64,000 bases of DNA from an uncultured Clostridia bacterium (GTDB taxonomy: Bacteria; Bacillota; Clostridia; Christensenellales; Aristaeellaceae): the NCBI GenBank assembly GCA_946414315.1, contig CAMKNZ010000008.1, positions 22,954 to 86,953 on the forward strand. Direction: 5' to 3'. Shown here in pieces: positions 1 to 8,735 of the stretch. The first letter of the stretch is position 1; every line of letters starts with the position of its first letter. The position numbers and the translations under genes are program-made. The notes beneath the pieces were generated by a model that did no database searches, was not told the origin of the DNA, and saw only the letters and a list, made by a program, of their open reading frames with translations.

Positions 1-987
1 GACTCCTCGTCCACGAGCAAATACGGCAGCACCGGCCTGGGCATGCCCATCACGAAGAATATCGTGGAGCTGATGAACGGTCATATTGAGGTGGAGAGCG
101 AGAAAGGGAAGGGAACCACCTTTACCGTAACGGTAACACTGACAGAATCCGAACGGAAGGGCGCCGTGCCGGAGGGAGAGCTGAACCCGAAGGAAATGAA
201 CGTGCTGGTGATCGACGACGACCCGATCGCCCTGGAGCATGCACAGATTGTGCTGGGCCAGATCGGGATCAACTGCGAGACGGCGCAGTCCGGTGCGGAA
301 GGAATCGAAATGGTGAAGATCCGTCATGGGCGCAGGGCGGATTACGACCTGCTGCTGGTGGACTGGAAGATGCCGGAGCTGGATGGCGTAGAGACGACCC
401 GCCGGATCCGCGCCATCGTCGGGAACGATACACCGATCATTATCCTGACTTCATATAACTGGGATGAGGTGGCGGAGGAAGCCCGCAGCGCGGGCGTTGA
501 TACATTCGTACCCAAGCCGCTTTTTGCCGGCAGCGTGATGGATGAATTCCGCGAGGCGTTCAAGCGGAAAAACGCAAACATGACCAGGGAAGCCGCAGAC
601 CTGAAGGGACGTCATATCCTGCTGGCAGAAGACGTAGCGGTGAACGCCGAGATCATGGTCATGGTGCTGAACATGCGGGAGATTGAGGTCGACGTGGCGG
701 AAAACGGCCGGATCGCGGTGGAAAAATATGAATCCCATCCGGACGGATACTACGACGCGATCCTGATGGATATGAGGATGCCGGAAATGGACGGCCTGGA
801 GGCGACGAGGAAGATCAGGCATACAGGCCGGCGGGACGCTATGACAATCCCGATCATAGCACTGACGGCCAACGCCTTTGATGAGGACGTTCAGCGCAGT
901 CTGCAGGCTGGCCTGAATGCGCACCTGTCCAAACCGGTGGAGCCGGAAGCGCTGTTTGAAACGCTGGAAAGCCTGATCCGTCCATGA
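1..987 (+). CDS. Hybrid sensor histidine kinase, C-terminal part (window-edge partial)
   Basis: The reading frame is open from base 1, so this is the 3' end of a longer gene cut by the window edge. The visible 328 residues start inside the HATPase_c domain: the G2 box STGLGMPITKNIVE and the final GKGTTFTV strand are present. Two receiver domains follow. REC1 (about residues 66-180) has IDDD and phospho-acceptor Asp in LVDWKMPELDG; REC2 (about 205-325) has LLAEDVAVN and the Asp in LMDMRMPEMDG, with the switch Thr in IALTAN and Lys in LSKP. Known role of the family: cytoplasmic phosphorelay output of a membrane sensor kinase. The stop overlaps the next kinase gene region, suggesting co-transcription. 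The sensor part is not visible. Confidence 0.93.
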   Translation, partial: DSSSTSKYGSTGLGMPITKNIVELMNGHIEVESEKGKGTTFTVTVTLTESERKGAVPEGELNPKEMNVLVIDDDPIALEHAQIVLGQIGINCETAQSGAEGIEMVKIRHGRRADYDLLLVDWKMPELDGVETTRRIRAIVGNDTPIIILTSYNWDEVAEEARSAGVDTFVPKPLFAGSVMDEFREAFKRKNANMTREAADLKGRHILLAEDVAVNAEIMVMVLNMREIEVDVAENGRIAVEKYESHPDGYYDAILMDMRMPEMDGLEATRKIRHTGRRDAMTIPIIALTANAFDEDVQRSLQAGLNAHLSKPVEPEALFETLESLIRP

Positions 988-1001
988 GGCGGAGGCAGAA
1001 G

Positions 1002-3890
1002 ATGAAGGATGTGACCGGAATGAGATACAGAGACCGCGGGAAAGCGGGACGCAGCCACGCATTGATCTGGCTGTGCGTGTTCCTGCTGTCCGCCATGATC
1101 TTTCCGGCAGCCGGGGCCGCCGGGGAGGAAACCGGCACGGTCCGGGTCGGGTATTATGAGAACGAAGTATTCCAGGAAGGCGCTTCGATAGACGCGATCA
1201 AGACGGGATACGCCTATGAATACTACCTGAAGCTTTCCGAGTATACCGGATGGAAATATGAATACATCTACGGCAGTTACGGCGAGCTGTACCAGATGCT
1301 GCTGGACGGCCGGGTCGACCTGCTGGCCGGACTGGCGTGGAAAGAGGAACGCGGCGGCCTGATCGGCTATCCGGACGCCGCGATGGGTCACGAGACTTAC
1401 AGCCTGGTGAAACACGACACAGATCCGGGTATTACGGCGGAACCTTCCACGATTGCCGGAAAAAAGATCGGTGTGCTGGACAGTGCCATGGTCGGCGTGC
1501 TGGGGAACTGGCTGGAAAGCAAGGGCGTATCAGCCGACGTGGTTCGGTTTACCGACTATGCGGAGCTGTTTACCGCTTTTGACAAAAACAAGGTCGACAT
1601 TCTCGCCGCGGAGGGCGACGGCGCCTACGGCAGGGAACATGCCGAAGTACTCTGTTCCTTCGGCGCGTCGGATTACTATCTCTGCGTGAATATCCGGAGG
1701 CCCGACCTGCTGACGGAACTGAACCTGGCCCAGGCTCAGCTGGCCGTGGAGGAACCGAACTACCTGCACTCCCTGAATTCCAAATACTATTCCGTGAGCA
1801 TGTCCAGCCGGGCGTTCTCCGCATCGGAACGGGAATGGATTGACGGACACAGCGAGCTGAAAGTGGGCTATCTGAACAACTACCTGCCATACAGCGACAC
1901 AGACGCCCAGGGGAATGTGACGGGCATAGTCCAGGATATGGTGCTGGGGATCCTGAACGGGCTCGGAATTGACGGAATTGCGGTATCCTATCAGGCCTTT
2001 GACAGCTATGATGACATGATCGCGGCCGTGAACGACGGGAGCGTCGACGCGGTATTTCCCGTGGGCGGCGGACTGTATTATTCGGAAGAGAACGGGATCT
2101 ATCAGTCCAGCACGGTAGTTTCCGCACCGACCGAACTGGTTTACAGCGGAGAGTATTCCGATGGAAAGACGGAAAGCTTTGCCGTAAATGAGCAGAACCG
2201 GATGCAGTATTACTACATCACCACCAATTATCCGGAAGCCCGGATTCTGACGTTCCCGTCCATTGACGACTGCCTGAAGGCGGTACTGGACGGAAAAGCC
2301 GGCGGGACGACGCTGAACGGCCTGCGGGCGAACGATATCCTGAAGAACCGGAAATACCGGGATCTGTCCATGCGCCAGCTGAGCCGGAGCGACGACCGGT
2401 GTTTCGGCGTGAAGATCGGCAATGAGGGACTGCTGAAACTGCTGAACCGCGGCATCAGCGTGCTGGGACCGGAATACGCCCAGAGCATCTCCTACCGCTA
2501 TACGGACGGGCTGTATTCCGTATCGCTGATGGACATGCTGAAGGACAACATGGCGTTCGTCGGCAGCGTAATTCTGGCGGTGGCCGCGCTGATCATCTTC
2601 CTGCTGGTGCGCGGGATCAGGCAGAGCCGGAAAGAAACACAGACCAAGGAACAGGCCCGGCTGGAACTGGAGGAAAAGAACAAGGAACTGGCGGAGGGCC
2701 GGGAAGCGCTTTCCAAAGCGCTGGACGCAGCAGAGAATGCCAACCGGGCCAAGACCACCTTCCTGAACAACATGAGCCACGATATCCGCACGCCCATGAA
2801 CGCAATTGTGGGCTTTACGGAACTGGCGTCCACCCATATCGACAATAAGGAACAGGTGCAGGACTACCTGGGCCGGATTTCCGTGTCCAGCCAGCACCTG
2901 CTGTCGCTGATCAACGATGTGCTGGACATGAGCCGGATCGAGAGCGGCAACGTGACCATTGAGGAAGCGGACGTTCACCTGCCGGATGTGGTCCGGGACA
3001 TTCATACGATCATTGAGCCCAGCACCGCGGCGAAGCACCAGAAGCTGACGGTCAGCACACAGGAAATCCGGAATGAGGATATCGTGACCGATAAGCTGCG
3101 GCTGAATCAGATCCTGCTGAACATCCTGTCGAACGCGGTCAAGTTTACGCCCGACGGGGGAGAGATCAGCCTGAAAGTCAGCCAGCTGCCCATGGAAGAG
3201 AAGACGGACATTGCCGAATATGTGTTCCGGATCAGGGACAACGGGATCGGCATGAGTGAAGAATTCCGCCAGAGCGTCTTTGAAGCCTTTGCCCGGGAAC
3301 GGACCAGCACCGTCAGCGGGATCCAGGGCACGGGCCTTGGCATGGCAATTACCAAGAATATCGTGGATATGATGGGCGGCACGATCTCTGTGGAAAGCGA
3401 ATCGGGCAAGGGCACAGAGGTAACCGTGATCCTGCCGTGCCGTTTCAGCAGCGGAATCCGGAAAGATGAAACACCGGCGGACAATGTCGGGTTCAGCGGG
3501 AAGACGGTATTGCTGGCCGAAGACAACGAGATGAACCAGATGATCGCGGAGGAGATCCTGAAGCAGCACGGCTTCGCAGTGGAGATTGCCGGCGACGGCG
3601 AAGAAGCCGTGCGGAAGATGGCGGAAGCGCCGGCGGGGACTTATGACGTGATCCTGATGGACATCCAGATGCCGCGGATGAACGGATATGAGGCCGCCCG
3701 GCGGATCAGGCAGCTGGAGGATCCGGAGAAGGCCGGCATCCCGATCATCGCAGTGACGGCCAATGCCTTTGAGGAAGACCGGAAGGTCGCACTGGAGGCC
3801 GGCATGAACGGTCATCTGGCCAAGCCCTATGATATTCCGAAGATGATGGAAACACTGCGGAATGTTCTGCGGCAGAAAGATAAACAGTAA
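1002..3890 (+). CDS. Hybrid sensor histidine kinase with two extracellular SBP_bac_3-like domains
   Basis: A membrane sensor kinase of about 962 residues. A signal-anchor (ALIWLCVFLLSAMIFPAAGA) precedes two tandem solute-binding-protein family 3-like modules (about residues 45-265 and 270-510), which should bind small ligands such as amino acids outside the cell. A transmembrane helix near 520-540 leads through a coiled coil to HisKA with NMSHDIRTPMNAIVGF (phospho-His near residue 593), HATPase_c with DNGIGM and GTGLGM, and one REC domain with Asp near 887 in LMDIQMPRMNG. I prefer ATG 1002, which has GGAGG seven bases upstream; an in-frame ATG at 984 overlaps the preceding stop as ATGA but lacks a good ribosome site. 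Downstream lie a REC-GGDEF-EAL protein and an HPt protein, likely relay partners. Confidence 0.92.
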   Translation: MKDVTGMRYRDRGKAGRSHALIWLCVFLLSAMIFPAAGAAGEETGTVRVGYYENEVFQEGASIDAIKTGYAYEYYLKLSEYTGWKYEYIYGSYGELYQMLLDGRVDLLAGLAWKEERGGLIGYPDAAMGHETYSLVKHDTDPGITAEPSTIAGKKIGVLDSAMVGVLGNWLESKGVSADVVRFTDYAELFTAFDKNKVDILAAEGDGAYGREHAEVLCSFGASDYYLCVNIRRPDLLTELNLAQAQLAVEEPNYLHSLNSKYYSVSMSSRAFSASEREWIDGHSELKVGYLNNYLPYSDTDAQGNVTGIVQDMVLGILNGLGIDGIAVSYQAFDSYDDMIAAVNDGSVDAVFPVGGGLYYSEENGIYQSSTVVSAPTELVYSGEYSDGKTESFAVNEQNRMQYYYITTNYPEARILTFPSIDDCLKAVLDGKAGGTTLNGLRANDILKNRKYRDLSMRQLSRSDDRCFGVKIGNEGLLKLLNRGISVLGPEYAQSISYRYTDGLYSVSLMDMLKDNMAFVGSVILAVAALIIFLLVRGIRQSRKETQTKEQARLELEEKNKELAEGREALSKALDAAENANRAKTTFLNNMSHDIRTPMNAIVGFTELASTHIDNKEQVQDYLGRISVSSQHLLSLINDVLDMSRIESGNVTIEEADVHLPDVVRDIHTIIEPSTAAKHQKLTVSTQEIRNEDIVTDKLRLNQILLNILSNAVKFTPDGGEISLKVSQLPMEEKTDIAEYVFRIRDNGIGMSEEFRQSVFEAFARERTSTVSGIQGTGLGMAITKNIVDMMGGTISVESESGKGTEVTVILPCRFSSGIRKDETPADNVGFSGKTVLLAEDNEMNQMIAEEILKQHGFAVEIAGDGEEAVRKMAEAPAGTYDVILMDIQMPRMNGYEAARRIRQLEDPEKAGIPIIAVTANAFEEDRKVALEAGMNGHLAKPYDIPKMMETLRNVLRQKDKQ

Positions 3891-3912
3891 CACGAGAGAG
3901 GAGCAGCGAGCC

Positions 3913-5625
3913 ATGGGTGAAGCTGGAATCAGTATGGATTTTGCGGGTGAAGACCGGGAAAGGCTGGCCGCGATGAGAAAGCGGCAGATCCTGATCGTGG
4001 AGGACGAATTTGTCAACCGCGAAATCCTGAAGGCTTACCTGGAACCGGAGTATGAGGTGCTCTGCGCGGAAACGGGTGAGGAAGCCCGTGAAAAGATCCG
4101 CGCCGGGTTTGATATCATCAGCTTGATCCTGCTGGACCTGAACCTGCCGGACCTGCACGGCATGGACATCCTGCGCTGGGTCCGGGAGGATACTCATTTT
4201 TCCAAGATTCCCGTGATTGTGATGACTTCGGACAAGGAATCCGAGGTGGAGAGCCTGACCATCGGCGCTGTGGACTTCATTACGAAACCCTATCCGATGC
4301 CGAAGGTGATCCAGGCCCGGGTGCGGCGCATCATCGAACTGAACGAAACCAGGGACCTGATCCGGGAGACATCCCGGGACAGCCTGACAGGCCTGTTCAA
4401 CCGGGAATACTTCTTTCATTACGCAGAACAGTACGATCATTTCCACCAGGACGAGCCGACGGACGCCATCGTGATGGACGTCAATCACTTCCGGATGATT
4501 AACGAACGGTACGGTAAAGCCTTTGCGGACGAAGTGCTCCGGCGGATCGGCATCGCGATGAAGGCGTTCGTGAAACAGAACGGTGGTATTGCCTGCCGCC
4601 GGGAAGCGGACCGGTTCCTGCTCTACTGTCCGCACAGGACGGATTATACATCGCTGGCGGAAGAAGTTGCCGCGGCAGCGGGCGGCGGCATGAAAGGAAA
4701 GATCCGGATCCGCCTGGGCGTTTATTCCGGTGTGGACAAGACCATCGAGATGGAACAGCGGTTCGACCGGGCCAAGAGTGCGGCGGACACGATCCGGAAC
4801 AGCTATAATGTCACGGTGGCGCTGTATGACGACGAACTGCACGACAAGGAAGTTTATGCGGAACGGCTGCTGGACGAATTCCAGGAAGCCATCGACCAGA
4901 AGCAGTTTCTGGTGTTTTTCCAGCCGAAGTTTGATATCCGGCCGGAAATGCCGCTTCTGTGCGGCGCGGAAGCGCTGGTACGCTGGAAACATCCGGAACT
5001 GGGCATGATCAGCCCGGGTATCTTTGTACCGCTGTTTGAGAGCAACGGCCTGGTGCGGGAACTGGATCACTATGTATGGCGGGAAACCGCCGCGCAGATC
5101 AGCGCCTGGAAACAGAACCCGGGAAAGGCTGTACCCGTTTCCATCAACGTTTCCCGGGTAGACATGATGGATCCGGACCTGATGGACATCCTGCGCAGCC
5201 TGATTGAAGACAACGGACTGGAATACGGCGACTTGCACCTGGAAATCACGGAATCCGCCTATACGCAGGACGCAAAGCAGATCATTGATACGGTGAATGT
5301 CCTGCGGAGCATGGGTTTTGTGATCGAGATGGATGACTTCGGAAGCGGATACTCTTCGCTGAACATGGTCACCTCTCTGCCGATCGACGTGCTGAAGCTG
5401 GATATGGGATTCATCCGCAGCGCGTTCAGCGAGGGAGGGAACACCCGGATGATCAGGGTGATTGTGGATATTGCCCAAGCCCTGAAGGTGCCGATGATCG
5501 CTGAAGGCGTTGAAACGAAGGAGCAGATGCTGACCCTGAGGGAACTGGGCTGCGACATCGTGCAGGGCTATTATTTCTCCCGCCCCGTACCGGCGGATGA
5601 ATTTGAAACTTTCCTGAAAGTGTAA
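3913..5625 (+). CDS. Response regulator with degenerate GGDEF and intact EAL (c-di-GMP phosphodiesterase)
   Basis: 570 residues. An N-terminal REC domain (about 17-135: ILIVEDE, phospho-acceptor in LLDLNLPDLHG, Lys in ITKPYPMP) is followed by a GGDEF-type domain (about 145-290) whose signature is degraded to READRF, so cyclase activity is unlikely. The EAL domain (about 310-565) keeps EALVRW, NVS, EITES, DDFGSGYSSL, LKLD, EGVET and QGYYFS, the metal and catalytic residues of active phosphodiesterases. It therefore probably hydrolyses c-di-GMP under control of phosphorylation by the kinase immediately upstream. Start ATG 3913 is chosen for the AGAGGAG ribosome site about ten bases upstream; an in-frame start at 3862 would overlap the kinase gene. 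The activity is inferred from conserved motifs. Confidence 0.92.
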   Translation: MGEAGISMDFAGEDRERLAAMRKRQILIVEDEFVNREILKAYLEPEYEVLCAETGEEAREKIRAGFDIISLILLDLNLPDLHGMDILRWVREDTHFSKIPVIVMTSDKESEVESLTIGAVDFITKPYPMPKVIQARVRRIIELNETRDLIRETSRDSLTGLFNREYFFHYAEQYDHFHQDEPTDAIVMDVNHFRMINERYGKAFADEVLRRIGIAMKAFVKQNGGIACRREADRFLLYCPHRTDYTSLAEEVAAAAGGGMKGKIRIRLGVYSGVDKTIEMEQRFDRAKSAADTIRNSYNVTVALYDDELHDKEVYAERLLDEFQEAIDQKQFLVFFQPKFDIRPEMPLLCGAEALVRWKHPELGMISPGIFVPLFESNGLVRELDHYVWRETAAQISAWKQNPGKAVPVSINVSRVDMMDPDLMDILRSLIEDNGLEYGDLHLEITESAYTQDAKQIIDTVNVLRSMGFVIEMDDFGSGYSSLNMVTSLPIDVLKLDMGFIRSAFSEGGNTRMIRVIVDIAQALKVPMIAEGVETKEQMLTLRELGCDIVQGYYFSRPVPADEFETFLKV

Positions 5626-5658
5626 TATTCTATATGTAAGAAAGAGGGGGAACAACCA

Positions 5659-5997
5659 ATGCTGACGATTGACGCCCTGCGCGCGTACGGCGCGGATGTG
5701 GATGACGGCCTGAGAAGGTGCATGAACAACGAAGGATTCTACCTGAAACTGGTGGAGAAGGCGGCGGCGGATCCGTCCTTCGACCAGTTAATAGAAGCGG
5801 TGGAAGGCGGAGATCTGGGACGGGGATTTGAACTGGCCCACGCCCTGAAAGGCGTGACGGCGAATCTTTCCCTGACACCGGTGGAAACGCCGGTACGGGA
5901 GATCACGGAGCTGCTGCGGAACCGGACGGAAACGGATTACGGCCCGTATCTGGACCGGATCGCTGAAGCAAGAAAGAAACTGACAAAACTGTTATAA
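5659..5997 (+). CDS. Stand-alone HPt (histidine phosphotransfer) domain protein
   Basis: 112 residues, all-helical by composition, with the HPt signature AHALKGVTANL; the His of AHALKG is the expected phosphate carrier. HPt proteins shuttle phosphate between REC domains of hybrid kinases and downstream REC proteins in the cytoplasm. It lies 33 bases after the REC-GGDEF-EAL gene with its own AGAGGGGG ribosome site and is the last gene before a strong terminator. Together with the two hybrid kinases upstream it makes a full His-Asp-His-Asp relay possible within one operon. The partner assignment is inference from position. Confidence 0.85.
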   Translation: MLTIDALRAYGADVDDGLRRCMNNEGFYLKLVEKAAADPSFDQLIEAVEGGDLGRGFELAHALKGVTANLSLTPVETPVREITELLRNRTETDYGPYLDRIAEARKKLTKLL

Positions 5998-6011
5998 GGG
6001 GAGACAATGAA

Positions 6012-6050
6012 GGAGCGCGGTTCAAAACGAACCGCGCTCCGCGTTTTTGT
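6012..6050 (+). terminator. Rho-independent terminator after the HPt gene
   Basis: Perfect 12-bp stem (6012-6023 with 6029-6040), five-base AAAAC loop, then GCGTTTTTGTTTT. It closes the plus-strand signalling operon and sits between convergent genes. Confidence 0.92.
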
Positions 6051-6051
6051 T

Positions 6052-6306
6052 TTATTCTTTTTCTTTCTCTTTTTTCTCCCGAACCAGGCTAACGATCAGC
6101 GAGATCAGGAAGAGCGGGATCCCGACGATCCCGGCAGGAAGCCATACCCCCGCACAGAATGCGCCAAACTGATCCAGCGCGAAATCGTAATGGTAGGGGC
6201 GATTCAGGGCACCGGGGTTCCTATCCACCGCCAGGCCGACCGCAAAGATTACAATCAGCATCAGGCCGATGAAGATGAGCACAGCGCCGGAGTTTCTGCC
6301 TTTCAT
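6052..6306 (-). CDS. Small two-helix membrane protein, function unknown
   Basis: 84 residues with two hydrophobic segments (about residues 8-27 and 50-74), a short polar loop containing RNPGALNRPYHYDF, and a Lys/Glu-rich cytoplasmic tail ending KEKEKE. I do not recognise a family. It starts 12 bases after the stop of the SH3-repeat gene on the same strand, so the two probably form an operon and the small protein may be an integral-membrane accessory of the secreted one. The reading frame ends at the terminator separating it from the convergent signalling operon. The coding call rests on a clean membrane topology and tight spacing. Confidence 0.68.
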   Translation of the reverse strand: MKGRNSGAVLIFIGLMLIVIFAVGLAVDRNPGALNRPYHYDFALDQFGAFCAGVWLPAGIVGIPLFLISLIVSLVREKKEKEKE

Positions 6307-6318
6307 AACTTTTCCGCC

Positions 6319-7527
6319 TTACGGAGAGATGTAGTTTCTATGAACCCAGCCTGTGTAGCCGTTGTACTGTACCTTTGCCCAACCGCCTTCAATCGCCAGG
6401 ACATGAACCGTCTGGCCATACTGCAGACGGCCGACACCATCCACGTTGGAAGACCAGTCGCCCTTCCTCTTATGGAAGTTCAGGTCATTGATGGTAACCG
6501 TAGCGTCATATTCCTGGAAAACAGGCGCAGGAGCTGCTTCGGCATTGGGATCCGGTGTTACGACTTCACCGGCATCCGCAGGCTTGGAAAGCTGCAGGAA
6601 GCTGTTGTCAATGTATCCTTTTCTGCCGCCATACTGGATATAGTCCCATTTCTTTTGATGCTTAAGTACGACCACGGGTGCGCCGTAAGGGACCTTAAAC
6701 AGGACCGTATAGCCCTTCCCCTGACCTTTGCGGACATTGACAGACTTCCTGTTTCCAGACGTTGCATAGGCTGTGTAGCTTGAGCTGCCGCCACCGCCGC
6801 CGCCAGGAGCCGGCTCGACCGTCGGGGCAGGCTCGCTGGTGCTGAGATACGCATTCTGCATCCAGCCGGTGTTGCCGCCGACAGAAACATAGTCCCACTT
6901 CGCACCGTGGCTGATGACGTGGACTTTTGTTGCAGTAGGATAACTCTCGATTACCGGTGCGCTGGTGCTGGCGCTGCTGCGGAGGCTTACTGTACGGTAA
7001 CCTGCAATGAGAATCCAGGCGTCGTAATCACCACCGCCTCCGTTTTTGGAGGTGGATTCAGCCCCGGAAGCCGCGACCTTTTTCTTGCTCAGGCGGCTGT
7101 TTACGATATAGCCATAACCGAAATCAGAGGTTTTGACATAGTCGTAATTAGCGCCGTGGGAAAGAACGGACACCTTGGTTCCCTTGGCCAGAGAGGCAAT
7201 GGAACCGGAACCGCCGTCGGGCTTCGGCCGCAGCTGGGTATCGTCATAAGCGACCCAGGCACTGTAGGAAGAAGCCTTTTTCAGGTAGCTGGTTTTTACA
7301 TATCCCTGGGTTCCGTTGTAGAAGGTGACATAGGACCAGCCGTTCTTCGTGCTGGAGAGCGTGCAGACGGAGTCCTTCCTGTAGCTGGCAAGTACTTTGG
7401 CACTTTCACTGGGCTGCATACGTACCTGCAGGGTAGACGTTACCCGGTAGTATGTCGCGGCAGAGGCAATGCCCGCCGGGATCAGCAGCACGAGCACGAG
7501 CAACAGTGCGATCAGACGTTTCTTCAT
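6319..7527 (-). CDS. Secreted protein with five bacterial SH3 domains
   Basis: 402 residues. The signal peptide (MKKRLIALLLVLVLL..ASA) is followed by five SH3b-like repeats at roughly residues 28-82, 88-145, 168-225, 250-315 and 340-402, each ending in a G-Y/W-V/I strand such as GYVKTSYL, GWMQNAYL and GWVHRNYI. A Gly-rich linker with PAPGGGGGG precedes repeat four and a Pro/Ala linker precedes repeat five. Bacterial SH3 domains usually bind peptidoglycan or surface polymers, so this is probably a cell wall-associated protein; no catalytic domain is visible. ATG 7527 is chosen because GGAGGG lies just upstream and the signal peptide begins there. Confidence 0.85.
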   Translation of the reverse strand: MKKRLIALLLVLVLLIPAGIASAATYYRVTSTLQVRMQPSESAKVLASYRKDSVCTLSSTKNGWSYVTFYNGTQGYVKTSYLKKASSYSAWVAYDDTQLRPKPDGGSGSIASLAKGTKVSVLSHGANYDYVKTSDFGYGYIVNSRLSKKKVAASGAESTSKNGGGGDYDAWILIAGYRTVSLRSSASTSAPVIESYPTATKVHVISHGAKWDYVSVGGNTGWMQNAYLSTSEPAPTVEPAPGGGGGGSSSYTAYATSGNRKSVNVRKGQGKGYTVLFKVPYGAPVVVLKHQKKWDYIQYGGRKGYIDNSFLQLSKPADAGEVVTPDPNAEAAPAPVFQEYDATVTINDLNFHKRKGDWSSNVDGVGRLQYGQTVHVLAIEGGWAKVQYNGYTGWVHRNYISP

Positions 7528-7573
7528 CAGGGTTCCCTCCAAAAAAGTAATACCGATAAACCAAACCACGCTG

Positions 7574-7602
7574 ATTATATACAATTTTTATCGAATTGAA
7601 AA
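7574..7602 (-). promoter_or_regulatory. Candidate sigma-A promoter for the SH3-repeat gene
   Basis: On the minus strand a perfect -10 TATAAT (7574-7579) has a weaker -35 TTTTCA (7597-7602) at 17-base spacing, about 47 bases upstream of the start codon. Confidence 0.6.
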
Positions 7603-7699
7603 CCCTTTCTGAAGATTTTTTTACAATAATATTATGAAAAAACAACAAAATAGTTATATACAGAAAAACCATATACCATATATTGTGGTAAAAAAATAC

Positions 7700-7733
7700 T
7701 TGACTTTATCACGGTAAAGCATTATCATGATAA
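7700..7733 (+). promoter_or_regulatory. Histidine operon promoter with overlapping palindromes
   Basis: TTGACT (7700-7705), a 17-base spacer and TATCAT (7723-7728) form a good sigma-A promoter about 55 bases before hisZ. A perfect 12-bp palindrome TTATCATGATAA (7722-7733) covers the -10 box, and a related imperfect palindrome TTTATCACGGTAAA (7705-7718) fills the spacer, with centres 16 bases apart. A third partial copy with GTGGTAAA lies near 7680-7692. This arrangement suggests a repressor operator; the regulator is not identifiable here. Confidence 0.72.
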
Positions 7734-7787
7734 AGAAATTTTGCCGGAAGGGCCTGAAGGCCGGACCGGAACCCCGGAGGGAAGCGT

Positions 7788-8735
7788 ATGTTGATTGACG
7801 ATCGGGTGATGAACGGACAGGAAAGGATCAGTTTCCGCCTGCGTTCCCTTTATTCGGAATACGGGTATGAACGTTACCGGATGAGCAAGTTTGAAGAATA
7901 CGACCTGTACAGCCGGAACAAGGATTTCCTGTTTTCCGAAGGCGTCATTACCTTTACGGATACAAACGGGCGACTGATGGCGCTGAAACCGGACGTGACG
8001 CTTTCCATCGTCAAGAACCGGAAAGATACGCCCGGGGAGATCCAGAAACTGTATTACCACGAAAACGTCTACCGGGTTTCCGCCGCAGCGGACGGATTCC
8101 GGGAGCAGACGCAGGTGGGCCTGGAATGCATGGGCGCGGTGGACGGTGCGTGTATTGCGGAAGTGCTGAAGCTTGCGGCGGAAAGCCTGAAGCTGTGCTC
8201 CGACCGGTTTGTGCTGGAGATTAGCCACGTCGGAATCCTGAACGCATTCGTGGACGCGATTGCACCGGATGAAGCCGTGAAGGATGAGATCCTGACCTGC
8301 GCCGGGCAGAAGAACCTGCACGGGATCAGCCGGATCTGCCGGGACAACCGCCTGGCCGAAGGAGCGGAGGACGCGCTGAAGCAGCTGCTGAGCCTGTACG
8401 GCACGCCCCGGACCGTGATGCCGAAGATCCGAGCCCTTGCGGAAGAATACGGCGCCGGCGAAATGGCGGCGGAACTGGGCCGGGCAGTGGCCGGATTCAC
8501 AGGCAGCGAGATCGAGGACCGGATCCAGATCGACTTTTCCGCCACGGGGGACGTGAAGTATTATAACGGCATCGCGTTCAAGGGCTTCATCAGCGGAATT
8601 CCGGGAAGCGTGCTTTCCGGCGGGCAGTATGATACCCTGATGAAAAAGATGGGCCGCAAAGACCGGGCGATCGGATTCGCCGTGTTCCTGGATATGCTGG
8701 AGAGACTGACAGAGGAGGATGACTTCCGTGCTTAA
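7788..8735 (+). CDS. hisZ: ATP phosphoribosyltransferase regulatory subunit
   Basis: 315 residues related to the catalytic domain of class II histidyl-tRNA synthetases: the N-terminal YSEYGYERYRMSKFEEYDLY stretch, the motif 2-like LKPDVTLSIVKN and the C-terminal SGGQYDTLM are visible. In HisZ the synthetase activity is lost and the protein assembles with short-form HisG to give an active, histidine-feedback-controlled enzyme for the first step of histidine synthesis. It heads the his operon and overlaps the hisG start by eight bases. The ribosome site GGAGGGAAGCGT precedes ATG 7788. True HisRS is excluded because there is no C-terminal anticodon-binding domain and the length is only 315. Confidence 0.93.
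   Translation: MLIDDRVMNGQERISFRLRSLYSEYGYERYRMSKFEEYDLYSRNKDFLFSEGVITFTDTNGRLMALKPDVTLSIVKNRKDTPGEIQKLYYHENVYRVSAAADGFREQTQVGLECMGAVDGACIAEVLKLAAESLKLCSDRFVLEISHVGILNAFVDAIAPDEAVKDEILTCAGQKNLHGISRICRDNRLAEGAEDALKQLLSLYGTPRTVMPKIRALAEEYGAGEMAAELGRAVAGFTGSEIEDRIQIDFSATGDVKYYNGIAFKGFISGIPGSVLSGGQYDTLMKKMGRKDRAIGFAVFLDMLERLTEEDDFRA

Noticed and set aside
1530..4016. 828-codon open frame antisense to the second hybrid kinase
   Set aside because: It mirrors a real gene with clear domains, has no recognisable family, is His/Gln/Val/Arg-skewed as expected of a reverse-complement frame, and lacks a ribosome site.
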